From Gymnogyps californianus (taxonomy: Eukaryota > Chordata > Aves > Accipitriformes > Cathartidae): a DNA stretch of 64,000 nt. Shown here piece after piece: positions 14,305 through 44,554 of the stretch. Where the stretch lies: assembly GCF_018139145.2 (NCBI RefSeq), contig NC_059477.1:29801502-29865501 (forward strand), given 5' to 3'. Position numbers and translations under genes: made by a program. A model generated the notes under the pieces. It did not search any database. It was not told where the DNA came from and saw nothing but the letters and a program-made list of their open reading frames with translations. Numbering within the stretch: the stretch's first letter is position 1; every line of letters starts with the position of its first letter.

Positions 14305-17214
14305 CCAGTTCTTGCTGTTCTCTCCAGGCTACATAATACTCAGTCTGGTAGCTTAGACGTACAGTATGACCAAACTTCTGGAGATGACGGGAAGCAAATG
14401 CCCCAATTCAACCCATAAGCGTGTTGGGCAGAGTCACAGCTTGTACAATGGGCTAAATATTATCCTAGTTCTTTGGGGAGCATTTCACGCAAGATAAGCT
14501 CGAGGCTTCTTAGGAGCGATTTAAAGGGGCTGGTACAAAATGTCAGTGAAAATGTAACGCTTGTCTGCCAAGCAGTAGCTTGTGGTTTTGTGATGAGGTC
14601 AAAAATCATGCACAAACAGAGTATGGTTTTCACATCCGCGGCCTGTCCCCCGCCATGTCAGTAACAATCGGTCTTTCACACCACCCGGCCGGAGCCACTC
14701 CGCCGTGTAAAGAAGGATGGGGTGAAATCTTGGCCACGGACAAAGCAAAAAATTGTCGTCAAATGTGTTGGGAGGGGCAGGGTTTTAGCCAGGGTCTCTG
14801 TCCTGAAGAGCCTGTGAGGATTATCTGACCCGAGCAGGATTACGCTGAAAGAAAACTTGGTCTTCCAAGCAAAAATGAGAAATTTAGTTGAAATTTGTAG
14901 GTTTCTATGCAGCCAAACATGCTGCTTGTTGATGTGTGATCTTGTAAATATGAGAAAATTGCTTACTCCCCCAAAAATGGGGGTAAGAAACTTTTCCTTT
15001 CGATTATGGTGAGGAACTGCAATGAGACTGGTTGAGAGCTCAGCTGGTGCTTGGTCTCCTTCTCCCCGTCCAGCAGCTGTTGCTTGCAGTGGAAATTCTT
15101 GCTGTTCTCAAGAATTTCTCCAAAGATAGTTTAGAAACAAGCAGACTTGATCATGTTTCTTCTTGCTCTGAAAATTTTGGCTTGTCTCAACTTGGACAAG
15201 AGGCTTTTGCAGTTCTTAGAAGCCTCAGCGATCTCACCTCTCTGATCACCCTCTCTCTCCCTCTTACGGGGTTTTCTTTTTAGAGGAGAAACTAAGACAG
15301 TGCCTATAGATTTGGTTCAAGGAGAAATATCCAGTACATGACCTTAATTAGAGGGCAAGGCATTTAACCTGCACACCATGTAGATTATGCATATGGCAGG
15401 TTATTCCTGTATTTGCAGAAGTTTCTCAAGCGCAAGCTGTACCTTATCATACATAACGTGGTGCTGGGGAGGATGGAGGAGAGGACATTCCCTCATTTAA
15501 AAAATGGAGGGTTTTTCTCTTTTGGTATTGAGCTGTGACTTGTAGATGGGAATGTAACTTGCAGAGTTGTGTCCTGCTGGCACTAGTTGGATTATGGTAT
15601 GGTGATCAGAGGCAAGAAATAGCAAGGAAACCTTGTTCTCATGCCTACCTTCCAGACAGAAAAAGCATACAGTGAATCATTCAAGTTTCATTGTCTTGAT
15701 ATTGTCTTTGGGCATTACTGTGGTTTAAATGGTGCTCTCACAGCATGCCTCAGGTCATCTGCTAACACTGAATGTTTTGGGGGGTTGTATTTTAGATTAT
15801 GGCTCAAATTCCACAGGCTGCTTTCGCCTGAGGATCTTTTTTCCATAAGTAAAACTTAAACTCAAATGTGAATGTTCACAACTGGTTTTATTTTGTCTCC
15901 TTTCATGCACTTGCCCACATGCATGGGAAGGTGGGTGTGTAGTAGGGGGGAAAGCTGGTTAGTAGAGCTGTGAAATGACTGTGAAAAGCCCTTTCTCAAG
16001 GGATGAGGTCTCCAGTATACAGAAGGGAACGTGGGACCCCCAAGCAAGTGCCTTTATGGTTCAATAATTTGGATTAAACTGAAATAGTGATTTAGGAGAA
16101 AGGAACTAGAGAAACTAGAAAATAAACTTGGTAGTCTGATATCTTCTTCAATATGAAATCAAACCGTTAGGGGGTTATGCTCTTGTCTGTTTGAAAAATG
16201 GTCCAAGTTGGCTTTTGGGCCTCTTTGGAAATGAAGAGTCAAAGTGTTTTGTTTGGAAAATATCAAGATGAAAGAATTTCTGAGGAAAAAAAAAAATTCT
16301 ATACTATGGGCTGAAATAAAACAGTATTAGTTGGTGGCTCAGCTTGCACTGTGCACGCAGCAGCCCTGCAGTTGCAGCTCCTAAGCACCACCTGGGCCAG
16401 CTGCGGCACTGAGCGTGTCGGCCTTGCTCGGTGGTTGCTGAGAACGAAAAAGTTGAAGTCCTCTTCTTAATGAAGAAAAATCCCTGCGGTTATTGGGAAA
16501 GCCTCCAAAAGCTTGCGTGAGGTAGTGGAGTTACGGATCAGGGTTCCAATGGTTTATGGAGGCTTCCCCAGAGCAGGTAGTCCAGAGCAGTCCTCGTCCC
16601 CCCTCAGCGCTGACCCCAGCCAGCGCCTGCAGCCCCAAGGACACGAGCAAAACCAAAATGGATGGGAGCAGGTTCCTGCAGAAAGCTGCTCCTGCGCTGT
16701 ATGGCTTGTGTCAAGAAAACCAATACCAAGGAAATCAACTGCCACCTTTTGAGCCTTATCATTAGGATGGGTTTTTTATTTTATTTTTTACTGTCTGAAA
16801 AACCTCCCCAAAAATGCAATGGTCATTCAGATTTGGGAGATAGCCATCCATTGCCCATGTGATTTGAGTGAGCATCGCTATTCCCCATGTGTGACAGGCA
16901 GTTTGGGGGGCACTGCCTTCTGCAGCATACGTACAAAACCTCTCGCCTGGCTGCTTCTTAAATAAGCAGTCGCTGCTGTTGAGTGTTGAAATGGGCCATT
17001 CAGCAATGGCTGCCTCTTCTCCTTTCTCTGCACACGTGTGCCGTTGCCCAGTTGCAGCCGGTGAATTTTTTTCTTCTTTCTTTTAAGAGTCAGTTCCTCC
17101 GCGGCTCACCCGAGATGAGGGGAGCGGTGTGACCGCGCTGCAGGGGAAGCTGCTCTCCAGGCTGTGTCACAGCCACAGAAACCAGCCTTCCTGCCACGGC
17201 AGGGTTGGGTTTTG

Positions 17215-17228
17215 TTTTTTTTTTTTTT
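17215..17228 (+). repeat. T14 run
   Basis: Fourteen T bases about 0.7 kb upstream of the first MRAS coding exon. Simple sequence only. Confidence 0.85.
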
Positions 17229-17883
17229 AAAAAGGCAAAACAAAGAACACCTGTTGTTCCTGGCCTGCTGCCTTCTTGTTTTTATTTCTCAAACTTGAAA
17301 ATGAGGGAGAAGAAAGCAGCTAAGTGCATTTTTGTCTGCCAGCAGAGCCGGGATTGGACCTTTAACTCCGGTTTCATCCATCACCGCCAGTTCTGCCTGC
17401 AGATCTGGCCCCAGGATGTAATGCACCATTTAATATTTGCTGTACCTCGGGTTAAGCAGTGAAGAATAGCACGGCTCTGGCTTATCAATGGGATTTGGTC
17501 ACTGGCAACTGGAAATAATCTGGAGCTTGACAGCTGCGCTGAGCCAGGGTGATTTTTGGCATGGCCATATGGGCCCAGCCCCTATGGGAAAGGTATTCAG
17601 ATGATGAAAGTTTTGTACACGCATTTGGTGGCAATTAGTGATCTTTGTAGACGAGGCAGGAGTAAACAAGCCACAGCGGTGGGGTTGTCTGCACTTCTAA
17701 GTGATGGGTCTGAGTTGCGGTAGAGCTGTTGGGGAGGGTAGGTGCTGCCATTCCTGTCCAAAAGGACTTTGGATGTCAGTACTGCCTTCATCCTCACTTC
17801 TTAGGCAGCAGGTAAAAGCTGCCTTGTGCATGTTGCCCTCTTTTCGTTGCTAACCAGTGATCGGAGATGATCTCTTTCTCCAG

Positions 17884-35539
<17,656 letters not shown>

Positions 35540-35582
35540 CGGGACCGCCTGGGAGTGCCTTGGACGCCTCCCTCCTCCCCCC

Positions 35583-35760
35583 TTGACTCACCGCCAACCC
35601 AGGCGAGGAGCAGCAGCACGGCCCCGCCGCCCCCTCGGGCTCCCCATGGCGGCTTGGGCTCGGAGGAGGCGGCTCGACGGGGTCCGGACCCCCCCGGAGC
35701 GGGGCTGCGCGTCGGGGCCGGCGTGGGAGCCGCGCGAATGGGAGGCGGAAGGGATCAGCA
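35583..35760. other. CpG-dense patch in the MRAS 3' UTR
   Basis: I count 23 CpG dinucleotides in lines 35581-35760, far above the rest of the window. It begins about 45 bases after the stop codon and is flanked by AT-rich sequence. A CpG island at the 3' end of a gene can mark an internal or antisense promoter; it could also simply be a GC-rich UTR. Confidence 0.75.
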
Positions 35761-35817
35761 GGACCTCGACTCTCAAACATCCCCAGCGCCTTCCAGGGGC
35801 CTCCATGATGTTTATTT

Positions 35818-35875
35818 AAAAAAAAAAAAAAACAAAAAACCAAAAAAAGGGAAGAAGAAAAAAAAAGAAAAAAAA
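35818..35875 (+). repeat. A-rich tract in the 3' UTR
   Basis: Fifteen consecutive A bases are followed by A-rich sequence with scattered C and G. It lies on the transcribed strand of the MRAS 3' UTR and would be a strong site for internal oligo-dT priming in cDNA work. Confidence 0.9.
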
Positions 35876-36003
35876 GTGTTGGTTTTATCTGCGAACATTT
35901 CTCCTTGTGACCCATTTCTGAACAGCCATGAATAGCCCCCCTGTTTGGTACAGTGGTCTGTGTATGTGTGGGGGAAGGGAAAGGGCTTTGCTTTTCTTTC
36001 TCT

Positions 36004-36005
<2 letters not shown>

Positions 36006-36034
<29 letters not shown>
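36006..36034 (+). repeat. T29 homopolymer run
   Basis: Twenty-nine uninterrupted T bases by count. It lies about 130 bases downstream of the A-rich tract at 35818-35875, so the two could pair in a transcript. The exact length may be affected by sequencing or assembly. Confidence 0.9.
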
Positions 36035-36390
36035 GTCCTCTTCTCCTTTTTCATTGTTTGCTCAGCGAGTGTTGGGTTGCAAAGAAACACGGCCGGGGTT
36101 AGATTTTTTGCACTGAACTCTCTCTTGGGCGGCAGTGCCAAAACACGACTTCATATGAAAGTGCATAGATTTGGAGGAAGAAAATGAATTCCAGCTGCTC
36201 TGGGTGCTCCAGACATTGTGTCAGACTCTGGAGGGCAGCCAGCTCGCAGACCATAAACTCCAGCTTAGGAAAGGAGGTTTGGGCTTGGATTATATTTTTT
36301 TTTCTTACCCTTTGTCAAGAGGTTTTGTTTCTGTTTTGTAATTTGGGGCATGTCAAAGTTAAGACGTTTTGTTAACCTGGAAGTATTTAA

Positions 36391-36396
36391 ATTAAA
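36391..36396 (+). terminator. candidate polyadenylation signal ATTAAA (proximal)
   Basis: ATTAAA is the commonest variant of the vertebrate poly(A) signal. It lies about 850 bases after the MRAS stop, with possible CA cleavage sites 8-15 bases on and a GT-rich GGGTATGTC element after that. The arrangement is right but the hexamer is common by chance in AT-rich DNA, and no transcript data are available. Confidence 0.35.
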
Positions 36397-39033
36397 GTAA
36401 TTCACAAATGGAAGGGTATGTCATCTTTAGGGGGGGGAAGGGAGAGAGGAAGTAAAACCTGAACTGAATTTGTTATCTGGGTGTTGAATTTCTCTCTCGT
36501 AAATGTGTGTAAAGTGGTGGGATCTAAATCTCTCTTTATTATTCCTTAACCTTTCCCTGCAAAGCCACTCTTGGGTAGATGAATTGTTTTGCTTTTCCCA
36601 GGCTCATCTCGTGCATACAAAAAAAATCTGTTTATGGGCTTTGGCTCAATGTTTCTTCATTTCTTCTTCTCCCTCCTTCACCGAGAGTTGGTGACTTGAA
36701 AAGAAGAGGTGTTTTGAAAATGATTCAAGTGGGATGTGTCTCTTCATAAGCTTATTATATCTAAAATGTCTCCCTGAAAGCAGCGAAGACTAAATATCTT
36801 TATGCCTTATGAAAAGGCAAGGCAAAAAACCTGCAGCCATTCAAGCCACCATCTGTGGCACCAGAAATACGGTTGTGCACATCCTGGAGGGTCCACATTT
36901 TCTTTCACACCTTTCCTGGCCCTAAGAATTGCAGTGGCAGATTTTTCTTTAATTTAATGGATTGTCATCTGCTGGACTGAAGCCATCGGCTCCATTCACA
37001 GGGTCACCAAACCCCTTTAAAAGTAACAGCTTGCTTTTCATCAGCTTGAATCCTATTCAAATATGCTTTATGGGCATGACTTAAAATATTGGCAGAGTAT
37101 GAATGCCTGAGATTTATGTGTCTGAGCACAGAAAATCCTGGTATTGGATATTGAAGATCTGTTCAAGATGGTGGATCATCACAGACTTAGTTGTTTATGT
37201 TTGTCTTTGCAATCCATTTGCTGCCAGATTTCATTTCTTGACTCCTTGCCAGGCCACCTTTTAAAATGGGAGTTGGCTGCTGATTATTTTTCAGGTGAGT
37301 GAGGCTAATGAAAACATTTTCCAAATTTGTCCAGTCTTCATCACAGCCAGAAGATGGCAAATGTCTGCGGCTGGCTCAGCAAGCCGCTTACTGTAATGCT
37401 GGCTCCACTGCCTCCGTCCCCTTTTGTGTGATGACATGCTGGGGATGGATTAAGGAGGGGGATATTGGAAAGAAATATCTTTCATGGACTCTTACGTTGG
37501 ATGTGGGCCATACGCTTCAGTAAAGTTGCAACACCCTATGTCAACTGACATCTGGCTCCAGACCATTGCAGCATTTCTCCCACTATTATCATTTCCTTGT
37601 TGGCTGAACTGTGGTGACCAAAACCAACTGGGTCAAATCCTGGCTCTTGAGACTTGCCACTGTCTTCTGGGGATGAGAGCTCCCTGTAGGCATCTCATTT
37701 GTTCTGCCTTGAAAACCTCTAGTAAATCAGAAGGTGTCTGATATTTGCAACTAATCCAATTTGCTGTAACCCCCGTTACCACTTTCCTGCCAGAATCCCT
37801 GTCTAGCCTGACTACTGGCTTAATTTTTTTTAATTATACACAACTAATGCTATGGGATCCCCCACACAGGAAGATGATGGTATTTTCAGGGAGCCCTGTT
37901 AATACCCCCTGGAGCCCTTCCACTTAAAAATAACCTGATTTCTGCTGAAACCCCTCATCCTTATTATTTTTATCTAAACCCTTGGGAATACTTGCCTGAA
38001 AACAGCATGTGTGTATCTTGAGTCACATCTGCTGGGTACTCAGCACTGCGTGTGAGAAATTATCTGCTTTTTCTGAAGCATCTTAATAGTTTCTTCAGCT
38101 TCTTTAGCAACTAACAGCTCTTGCAGAATAACAGGGGGAGGAGGGGAAAGGAGCAGATTAACAACTGAATATGGATAGTGGCAAATGGGGAAAGCATGCC
38201 CATTTTATTCTGTGTTCATCAACTTGTTTATAGCAAGGAGTGTTTTCCAACAGGGATCGCATCTCTATCGAGTCTAGAGTGCTTAAAATAGTGGGGTATA
38301 CAAAGCCTATTGCCATCTAACTCACTCTTTCATACTCAGGGCTGTTAAGAAACCGAGAGTACCTTCCCTGGTATAGGCAGCACCTAGAAACCTGGGTTGT
38401 GAGACACTGGTTGGTGGTACTTGCGCTACAGAAAGCACCAGCCGTGCTGGTGGGTGGCTTATTTTTTTCTGTGGAGCATCCAGTGGATAGGGACTTTTTT
38501 GCTGTGGTCAGAGACGGTCTGGAGAAGGATCCTGTAAGGGTGCCCTTGGGGCTCATTTTCCAAAGAGCTGATGCTCCAAGTGACTTAACGTTATGTTCAG
38601 CCCCTGGGTAAATCTGCATTCGCTTCTCTCAGAGTAATCTGGTTCCTCTTCTACTAAACAGGAATTTAGAAGGTAGAGCTGGCCCTAGCCTTACCTTGCT
38701 TTCAATATATACTTTCAAACAAAATGAAACGAGAAGAGGGGTAAAACTTCGCAGATTTACTTGTATTTGATAACCAAATGGCCTCCTTTTTTCATTTTAG
38801 ACACGGAATAATATTTGTAAAACAACAAAAAAAATTCTTAAGCTACATAAATTTTGGCTTTGTAAAGGTGTAATCACCTCCCCAACCTGGGATCTCATCC
38901 CAGCTGTACCACTGCCTTCAGGTAAATCATGTTGCTGTTTCCTCCCTCAGGTCCTTCTGCCCGTAAAGCAGACACTGGCTTGTTTTCTTACCAGCTTTTG
39001 AGATGTATGGCATTTATTGTACAGGCAAAGTCA

Positions 39034-39048
39034 TCTGTCTGTCTGTCT
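39034..39048 (+). repeat. short TCTG tetranucleotide repeat
   Basis: Just under four units of TCTG. It may fall inside a long MRAS 3' UTR if the distal poly(A) signal is used. Confidence 0.75.
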
Positions 39049-39113
39049 ACCTTTGTCTCTCATTTAAGGAAAAGGGGGGGTGGGAAGGAAGAGAAGGAAA
39101 AGTACCTGGCTGA

Positions 39114-39119
39114 AATAAA
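39114..39119 (+). terminator. candidate distal polyadenylation signal AATAAA
   Basis: This is the first canonical AATAAA that I find downstream of the MRAS stop, about 3.6 kb away. It is followed by a T-rich segment (ACATTTTCCTCTGACATG) that could serve as the downstream element. It would give a long 3' UTR of the kind seen for many Ras-family genes. Other AATAAA hexamers occur further on (around 40735, 41443 and 43259), so this assignment is tentative. Confidence 0.25.
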
Positions 39120-39900
39120 TACATTTTCCTCTGACATGAGCAGAGGCTTTAATTGTCCCTCTCTGCCTGCCAACTCTAAATGGAACAAAAGCATGATAAC
39201 AACAAAAACAAACAAAAAACCCCCACCCGTGCAGGCCTGCAGGTGGTGGGCTACCTACAAACCCACTTTCTTGGCTGTCTCAGCCAAGGCCAGCGCTATC
39301 GCTGGCAAAGCTGCTCAATGACAGTCTGGGTACATCTGAGTAAGCCATGTTCAGATGATGGTGCTCAGCAGAAAAACGCTAGAGATGGTGAACAAGACAA
39401 GCAAGAGCTTAACGAGGGGCTGAAATTGCTTGGTTTGGATCAGATGCTTCAGTTTAACAAGAGGCCATTGCAGTATGTCGCTCTGTTCCTTAATCTGTCA
39501 TAATTAATTTTGGCTGGTTCTTTAAACCTACAGCTGTACTAGAATTTCTAAATTGGGATAGGCTGAGGGTTTTAGACATAGATGATGTGTCTTGTCTCGA
39601 GAGGAAATGAGCATTATTAGGCACAGAGAGGACAGCATTGTAATACTGGCTCAGACTTTTCCTTTGGTTTTTTGCTTGTTACCATGCTAAGGCCAAAACG
39701 GACTGCCCAGAGCCTCGTTCAGCTCCAGTGATTTCAAGGGATGGTCGCTAAATGCTGCTGAAGTGCTTGGGAAAGAGACGATCCCCCCAAAGCTCTGCTA
39801 AGAGTAGAATATAATGAGGAATACAGAACATAAGAGTGTTTTAAGAGACACAACTTGTGGACTACTCCAGATGTCGGGGTTCAGATACATATTTACTAAT

Positions 39901-39913
39901 GAGAGAGAGAGAG
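39901..39913 (+). repeat. short GA dinucleotide repeat
   Basis: Thirteen bases of alternating G and A in the downstream flank. Confidence 0.75.
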
Positions 39914-42900
39914 GGCTTGAGAGAAGTTTGGCATTAGAGAAGTAACCAAACCTCTGTGACAACTGCCACATCAACCTGTATACCTGGGATGGGACAGAAA
40001 AGCTCTGTGTCTGGAAATCCAAGTTCTGTGAGTTGGGGTTCAGTGGCCAATCTACGCTATCTGCTGTAGACCTTTAGTGCACATATGAAGTACTGTGTTA
40101 CAGCTACACAGCAAACATAGCAGGAAGAAGGAGATGAAGGATGCTGCGGCACAGGGAGTGTTGCAGTTCTTGGTCACTGCTCCCTGTGCTGGGAGTTCTG
40201 CTGGGGCCAGCACTCACATAGGCTCAATTCTATGTCTTGCATATATGTATTTAATGCCATCTGAGGTGCCTCGGGGTATGCAGGGCATTTGCCTGGCAGT
40301 TTCAGATGTAACACAAGACCTATGGGAGATATATGTGCTTCTGGAGCAACAGCTAACAGCCAGGTAAGATTCACCTGAGCATCTGAAATGGCTCCAGATG
40401 TGTATCTTCAGGCAGCTAGTTGAGCAGCTAGGTGGTGGTTTGAGAGCCCTTTCCTATTTCACAGCAGCACTCTGAGAAAAGTCTGTGGATATTCTAGCTC
40501 TTCTCCTGCAAAGTGATCTCACCTGTTTTTTAGGGACTCACCGATGTATCAAAACAAAGTGTGAAGTAGAAGTCACCAATTTTGCAAAACGTATTAATTG
40601 CATCTTGCAGCCTAAGCGATCTCATGAGTATCACTTGCACAACTAGGCTGTAAATAATTCAGTATTTGGCTATCAGGGATTCCATCGATATTATGCAGGC
40701 TTTTTGCTTCTTTTTCTCTTGCATGTGAGGGGAATAAATATTTCATAGATGATCTCACAGACACAGTTTCTGGGATGACATGGGACTTGCTTGCAGCAGA
40801 ACAGAGCAGGGAGATGACTCTGCGTGTGCTGGATCCCATGATGGGGAGAGACGAGGAGGAGCAGCAGCATGGAGGTATGCTCTGGTTCAGGGGCTTTTTC
40901 CCACCACTGTGGCAAATCCCTCCAGCTCCAAGAAGTCATGCGTAAGTGGCCAGCAGGTCAGGCAGGCCAAGGCTTCCCGAGGCAAGAGAAACGTGCAGGC
41001 GCTGCGTCGCTGCTGTGTGTGGTGCCGAAGGGAGGGGGCCAGGGGAGCAAGGCTCATGCTTAGCATGTGAGACCCGCCAGGTCGGTGAGCGCAGGGGTTA
41101 GTGTTCATGACAGTGATGGGGATGTCCAGCAGTGCTGAGTGTGGAGTAGAGACAGACAAAATCATCTAATCCTTCGGGCAGTTTTGGGACAGCTTTTTTA
41201 TTTCTTTTGAATTGAGGGCTCCCTTTGCCAAATCCTGGGGCACCAGCAATATCGTGCCAAGACCAACACAGCAGTCTGACTTGCCACAAGCGTTACTACT
41301 TCTCTGGTTTCCATCCGTCCTCCCAGGTCTCTCTCCTGCAGACCAGGGAATGTACAACATAGTCTGAGAGCTCAGACTGGGCATGTGGTCAGGTCCAGGA
41401 GCCAAGGAGGAGGGACTCAGACAAAATCCTGGATTTGCTCAATAAAAGAGCAGGAGCAAGAGGAGGAGGAAGGAGCTTTGTGAATTGGGAGCCTGTTCTA
41501 TAAAGCCAAATCCTCTGCAAATCTGGGTAAGAGACATTATACGGTCTGTGATTAAGACAATCTCTGCTGAGAAGTCAGCCCAGCTGAACAAGTCACGAGC
41601 TGGTCCTTGGACTGCTGCACACAGAGGTGGTTATCGTGTGACTTCTGTGACAGCAGCCCCTCTCAACTACAGCAGTCAAGCCTAACCAGCCCGAGACCCA
41701 GTCGGGTATTTGGCATGCCTCTTAGCATCTCAATAGCCCACGTCCCCTTAAAGCAGGAGCCCTGGTGCTGGGAACCCGCTGAAAGGCCTGGGCACATGCT
41801 TATGGGGCAGGGGTTTCTTTTCTGCAAGCTCCATAATAAGAGACGTGTTTCAAACAACAGTCCCTGGGATGTGAGCCGACCAAAAGCAGGAAATTCGAAG
41901 TGAAGGCTGATGCGCCAGGCTCTGCTTGCACAATCGTGGAGGTCGAACAAAGCACAATGGTGTGAGCTGGGGACAGGGTGCTGCTCGCCCTCCCCCCGCG
42001 AGCTTCCTGCCTTGCCTTGCCCTCATCCCTGTCTCCAAACCTTCACAAGAGCTTAAGCTGGTTTCTGGCATTGAGTTTCCCACAGAGCTGGTCACAGAGT
42101 TTCATTCCCATGGTTTTTTGCTCAGCTTGGTGAATTCTCTTTGTCTCCTCCAGCAGCCTTTGGCCAGAAGGGTTAGCTTGCTGATGGCGGGGTGTTTGGG
42201 TAGCCTTTGGCAGAAGGTGCTTCATGGGGAAGAGGAGGTGCAGCAGGAGATGGTGCAAGCAAAGCGGTCACACCACCAGCATAAAATAGTTAAAGTCTGA
42301 GGTGGCACTCTTGGTGGTTTTACCCTAGCACGTAACAATTACTCTGGGAGAATTCACACGATACCTGCTGCCGTAAGAACAGAGAAGTAGCACTAATGAT
42401 TTTTCATTTCAGGATCTTAAAAGCATTCATGAATCAATCCAACGACTTTGCAGTCAGGACACTCAGAGGTGGCAGATCTTGTTCTGTAGCCTGCAGAAAC
42501 GAGAGTGCAGAGATCTGAAGCATGGAGAAGGAAAGAGCTGAAGTTGGTGAGATGCCTGAACACCTAGTACTGCTGGGACTTGTGCTCAATTTGCTTCAAG
42601 CTGTGAAACTACAATTAGCGTAGACTTAACTGAAGATAAATATTAAATGCTGAAAGAAGAGGTCTCTAAGGCCAGCTATCTTGAGAGGTTCAGTCCCTGA
42701 TAAAAACTGTAAATACCTACTAGATATAGGCTGCCTCCAGAAGTGGCGTATTTCTCAGTATTTTCAACTGATTTTTTTTCCTAAACAATCTGTCTCCTTC
42801 CTAATTTGGGATTCAGCTTATTACTTCATAGAGATAAAATAAAAATGGTAAAGGTCACAAGTTCTTCTTCATTTACGAAAAAAAAGTTTACTCTTTGTAA

Positions 42901-44554
42901 AATGCCTTTGGACTTACTTACATGACTGCTTTTGTTTTTCTTACAGAACAAAAGCTTGAATCCTGCTTGTCCCATGGAGTCCCCAGTACCGGTGACTGTA
43001 TCAGTGACGGGCTGCCCTAGGAGAACAAACCTGTGAGCACCAAGTGTAAGCCGTGTGAGCCCACAGCTAGGTTGCTGTTTCAAGTTTCCAAGGGGGAGAG
43101 GCTAATGCTTATTTTTAAAATGACAGGTCCTTTGGCAGTGTTGTCCTAAGGCAACAACAAAGAAATGATGCTATCTAATGCCAGTGTGGCTGTTCCTCTT
43201 AGCATCCGGAGGACCTTCAGAACTGGCCATATAAATAATGTTACTGATGCCTGTGCTGAATAAACTACTTCTGCTTCTTGGGCCAGAGTTAGCATCAGCC
43301 TGACCAATGCTACAGGGAGGAAGGCTGCCTATATGTTTCTTATGTTTTATTGCCAACTAATGCCAAACTGCAGACTTATTCAGCCCTAGCAATCATCTCA
43401 GTTGGGTTTCCTCTTACTGTGACCAGTATGGGACTTGTAGCATTGAAAAATCACTGGAGAGCCAGTTTGGCTACAGCACAGCATCTTTTACTGCCCAGCT
43501 GCCTCTTCTCCGCAACAGCCTTTTACCACAGGCTCTATAAAGGTGGGACGGAGCTGGTGCTCCTCCCTGGAGAGAGGCTGGTGCCTTGAATTTGACGGTG
43601 TGGGCTTGGGTTTGTGTCTACTGCACAGGGCAGATTCAAGGACAGGGTCAAATTCATTGCCAACCGGTATCACTAAGGGGGTCTTAGCATCTCTTTGGGG
43701 CAATTTGGCTGTTTCCCAGAAATGAATCCCCTGCGTCGACCAGCTGAGGACAGGAACAATCTGTCTGTGTTTTCACGTGGTATCAGGATTAGCTGTTTTA
43801 TATAGAGATTAGACCCCAGGAGAGCATCTGTGATGAGAGGTGGCCCTACCTGCCGTGTGGACTGGCCTTGTCCCAGCGGTCTCCGTCGGTCCCACCTGCT
43901 CCTTCCAACAATGTCCAGCAGCAAACACAGACAGGGTGGGTGGCACGGTGGCACGCCGTACGGCATCTGGCGTGACCGGGGAGGTCAATACGCCCTCAGG
44001 ACCCCTTCGTGTGTGTGCAGGGTAGGAACTGCCAGCAGGACTGCCAGGTGCTGGGCACCACTGGGAACCTGCTGGGGTTTTCAGTGAGGACATACTATGC
44101 TTTGCCAGACCCCTCCTGTCCCCTTCTCTTGCCTACTGGTGCAGAAAATAACCCAAAGAACAACTAAACAGCAGAAAAAGCTTCTCTAACACCTTAGTCC
44201 TTTGTGTCCCTTCTCAGTGAAGGTTGGGAATAAAACTGACCCAAAAACAATGGTGAAAAAATTGCTGAAGGGGGGGAGTGTAAAAGGGAAACTAAGCAAT
44301 CTGCACTTGCGTTAGTGGCGGATGTTTTTTATCATTACTGTTATTGGCTGTTCAAACACCCAAAAAAAGAAAAGGACAAGTGGAGGCAGCAGCCTAAAAT
44401 CAAACAGAAGACTTCAAACAGTTCACAAACTTTTTCTAAATATATTAATCTTCCAAAGACTCTTTAGCCTGTTAGCCTTAAATAATCATGACCTAGTACT
44501 TACTGAGTAACTAAAATCTTCTGAGAGTTCACATTTATACTCCAGGAGATCATT

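Larger units (their letters stand above)
1..17883. other. upstream flank and/or intron 1 of MRAS; no gene recognised
   Basis: All open frames here are short (none above about 205 codons), overlap on both strands, and match no family I know. I looked for the human upstream neighbour NME9 (nucleoside diphosphate kinase and thioredoxin motifs) and for any further Ras-like exon and saw none. There is no CpG island comparable to a vertebrate promoter; mild GC enrichment occurs near 9.7-10.2 kb, 14.6-14.7 kb and 17.08-17.18 kb. The MRAS first exon and promoter must lie in this stretch or before the window, but I cannot place them. The one patch that stands out is 5480-5870, listed separately. Confidence 0.6.
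35540..36415 (+). other. MRAS: MRAS 3' UTR, minimal extent
   Basis: The 3' UTR follows the TGA directly. It contains a CpG-dense patch (35583-35760), an A-rich tract (35818-35875) and a long T run (36006-36034). The end given is only a guess based on the ATTAAA at 36391; family transcripts often have long 3' UTRs, so the true end may be as far as the AATAAA at 39114. A 126-codon open frame starting at 35555 lies wholly inside this UTR and its C-terminal half is translated A-rich repeat, so I do not treat it as a gene. Confidence 0.6.
36416..44554. other. downstream flank or long MRAS 3' UTR; no gene recognised
   Basis: Up to 39.1 kb this may still be MRAS 3' UTR. Open frames are short and unmatched, including the overlapping sense and antisense pair at 38317-38619. 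A GC-richer patch at 43830-44080 shows several CpGs but no supported exon. Confidence 0.6.

Noticed and set aside
16556..16765. 69-codon Ser/Pro-rich frame 1.1 kb upstream of the first coding exon, considered as an alternative first exon
   Set aside because: It ends in a stop before any donor that could join MRAS in frame, and no family match is known to me.
35555..35935. 126-codon frame overlapping the MRAS 3' end
   Set aside because: It lies in the 3' UTR and its second half is translated A-rich repeat (lysine runs).
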